12,912 bases of DNA, from contig JANXNO010000128.1 of the NCBI GenBank assembly GCA_025354075.1, forward strand, positions 1-12,912, in the 5' to 3' direction. Below are positions 12,730-12,912 of this stretch, piece after piece. A program made the translations under genes and the position numbers. The notes under the pieces are model-generated. The model did not search any database, had not been told where the DNA came from, and saw nothing but the letters and a program-made list of their open reading frames with translations. Source of the DNA: Burkholderiales bacterium (GTDB taxonomy: Bacteria > Pseudomonadota > Gammaproteobacteria > Burkholderiales > Casimicrobiaceae). Every line of letters starts with the position of its first letter. The stretch's first letter is position 1.

Positions 12730-12912
12730 TCACGGCAAGATCCCGGCTGACGGGATAGTCGGCCCCCAAAAATCGTAATCTGCGTTCATTAACCGGCCGA
12801 GCGCCTCGGGCTTACTGGGCAGGCCACGTATCGCGTGCTTGCTGAAATTCTCCATCAAGTCGGGCTGCGCGAGCCCGGCGCGATCATCCCGATCCACTTG
12901 CTGATCTGGATG
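12730..12912 (-). CDS. C-terminal end of a Bug/TctC-like periplasmic binding protein (partial)
   Basis: Reading from the window edge gives 60 open codons ending in TGA at 12732-12730, with QPDLMENFSKHAIRGLPSKP followed by EALGRLMNADYDFWGPTIPS and AGILP. Tripartite tricarboxylate transporter receptors (Bug family) characteristically end with a pdv...l...G....g..Pe.l......d...WGp.i..sGi.P pattern, so this is probably the 3' end of such a gene. Those proteins bind small carboxylates in the periplasm. The start lies outside the window, so ligand and integrity are unknown. The stretch HPDQQVDRDDR at its beginning is less typical, so a degenerate copy cannot be excluded. Confidence 0.6.
   Translation of the reverse strand, partial: HPDQQVDRDDRAGLAQPDLMENFSKHAIRGLPSKPEALGRLMNADYDFWGPTIPSAGILP

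Noticed and set aside
1..12912. CRISPR arrays, tRNA and rRNA genes
   Set aside because: No regularly spaced direct repeats, cloverleaf or rRNA signatures were seen.

Overview
The window looks like a betaproteobacterial chromosome, probably Burkholderiales or a near relative. This rests on gene order: a start of tyrS, then anmK, erpA, a bactofilin, a DUF6776-type coiled-coil protein, argC, rpsI, rplM and an OsmC-family gene. No species can be named from the sequence alone.

Left part (1-2801). The reverse strand of 1-47 reads as the first codons of tyrS. After its upstream region comes a 2,403-bp insertion element (315-2717) with 10-bp perfect terminal inverted repeats (14 of 16 matched when extended) and an 8-bp target duplication. 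It encodes an IS1-like DDE transposase and two passenger genes, a winged-helix-like protein and a small basic GKKGG protein. Between the passengers lies a block of inverted repeats that could fold as RNA. The element sits in a hairpin arm just downstream of intI.

Integer part (2802-5587). A complete chromosomal integron is present. It has intI on the minus strand with a perfect LexA-type box over its start codon, an attI site, and three co-oriented cassettes. They encode a VOC-fold protein, a BrnT/BrnA toxin-antitoxin pair, and an orphan 79-residue protein made of two Trp-framed 22-residue repeats. Cassette borders are supported by complementary end boxes and by the foldable attC sites. The array stops about 100 bp before anmK.

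Core part (5689-11709). anmK (peptidoglycan recycling) converges with an orphan PhnD-like periplasmic binding protein. Next come erpA (Fe-S delivery) with its own promoter and terminator, a likely argC / DUF6776 / bactofilin operon, and the ribosomal operon rplM-rpsI followed by three hairpins. All of these after anmK are on the minus strand.

Right part (11710-12912). Between rplM and a divergent OsmC-family gene lies a convincing minus-strand small RNA gene of about 104 nt. It has a sigma70 promoter, two stem-loops that both present a CUUCCUCCUCCUU anti-Shine-Dalgarno loop, and an intrinsic terminator. After the OsmC gene, an intergenic stretch with several dyads leads to the 3' end of a minus-strand gene resembling a tripartite-tricarboxylate (Bug/TctC) binding protein, cut by the window edge.

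The most notable items are the anti-SD small RNA, the passenger-carrying IS1-like element, and the SOS-type integron with its attC-encoded antitoxin tail.
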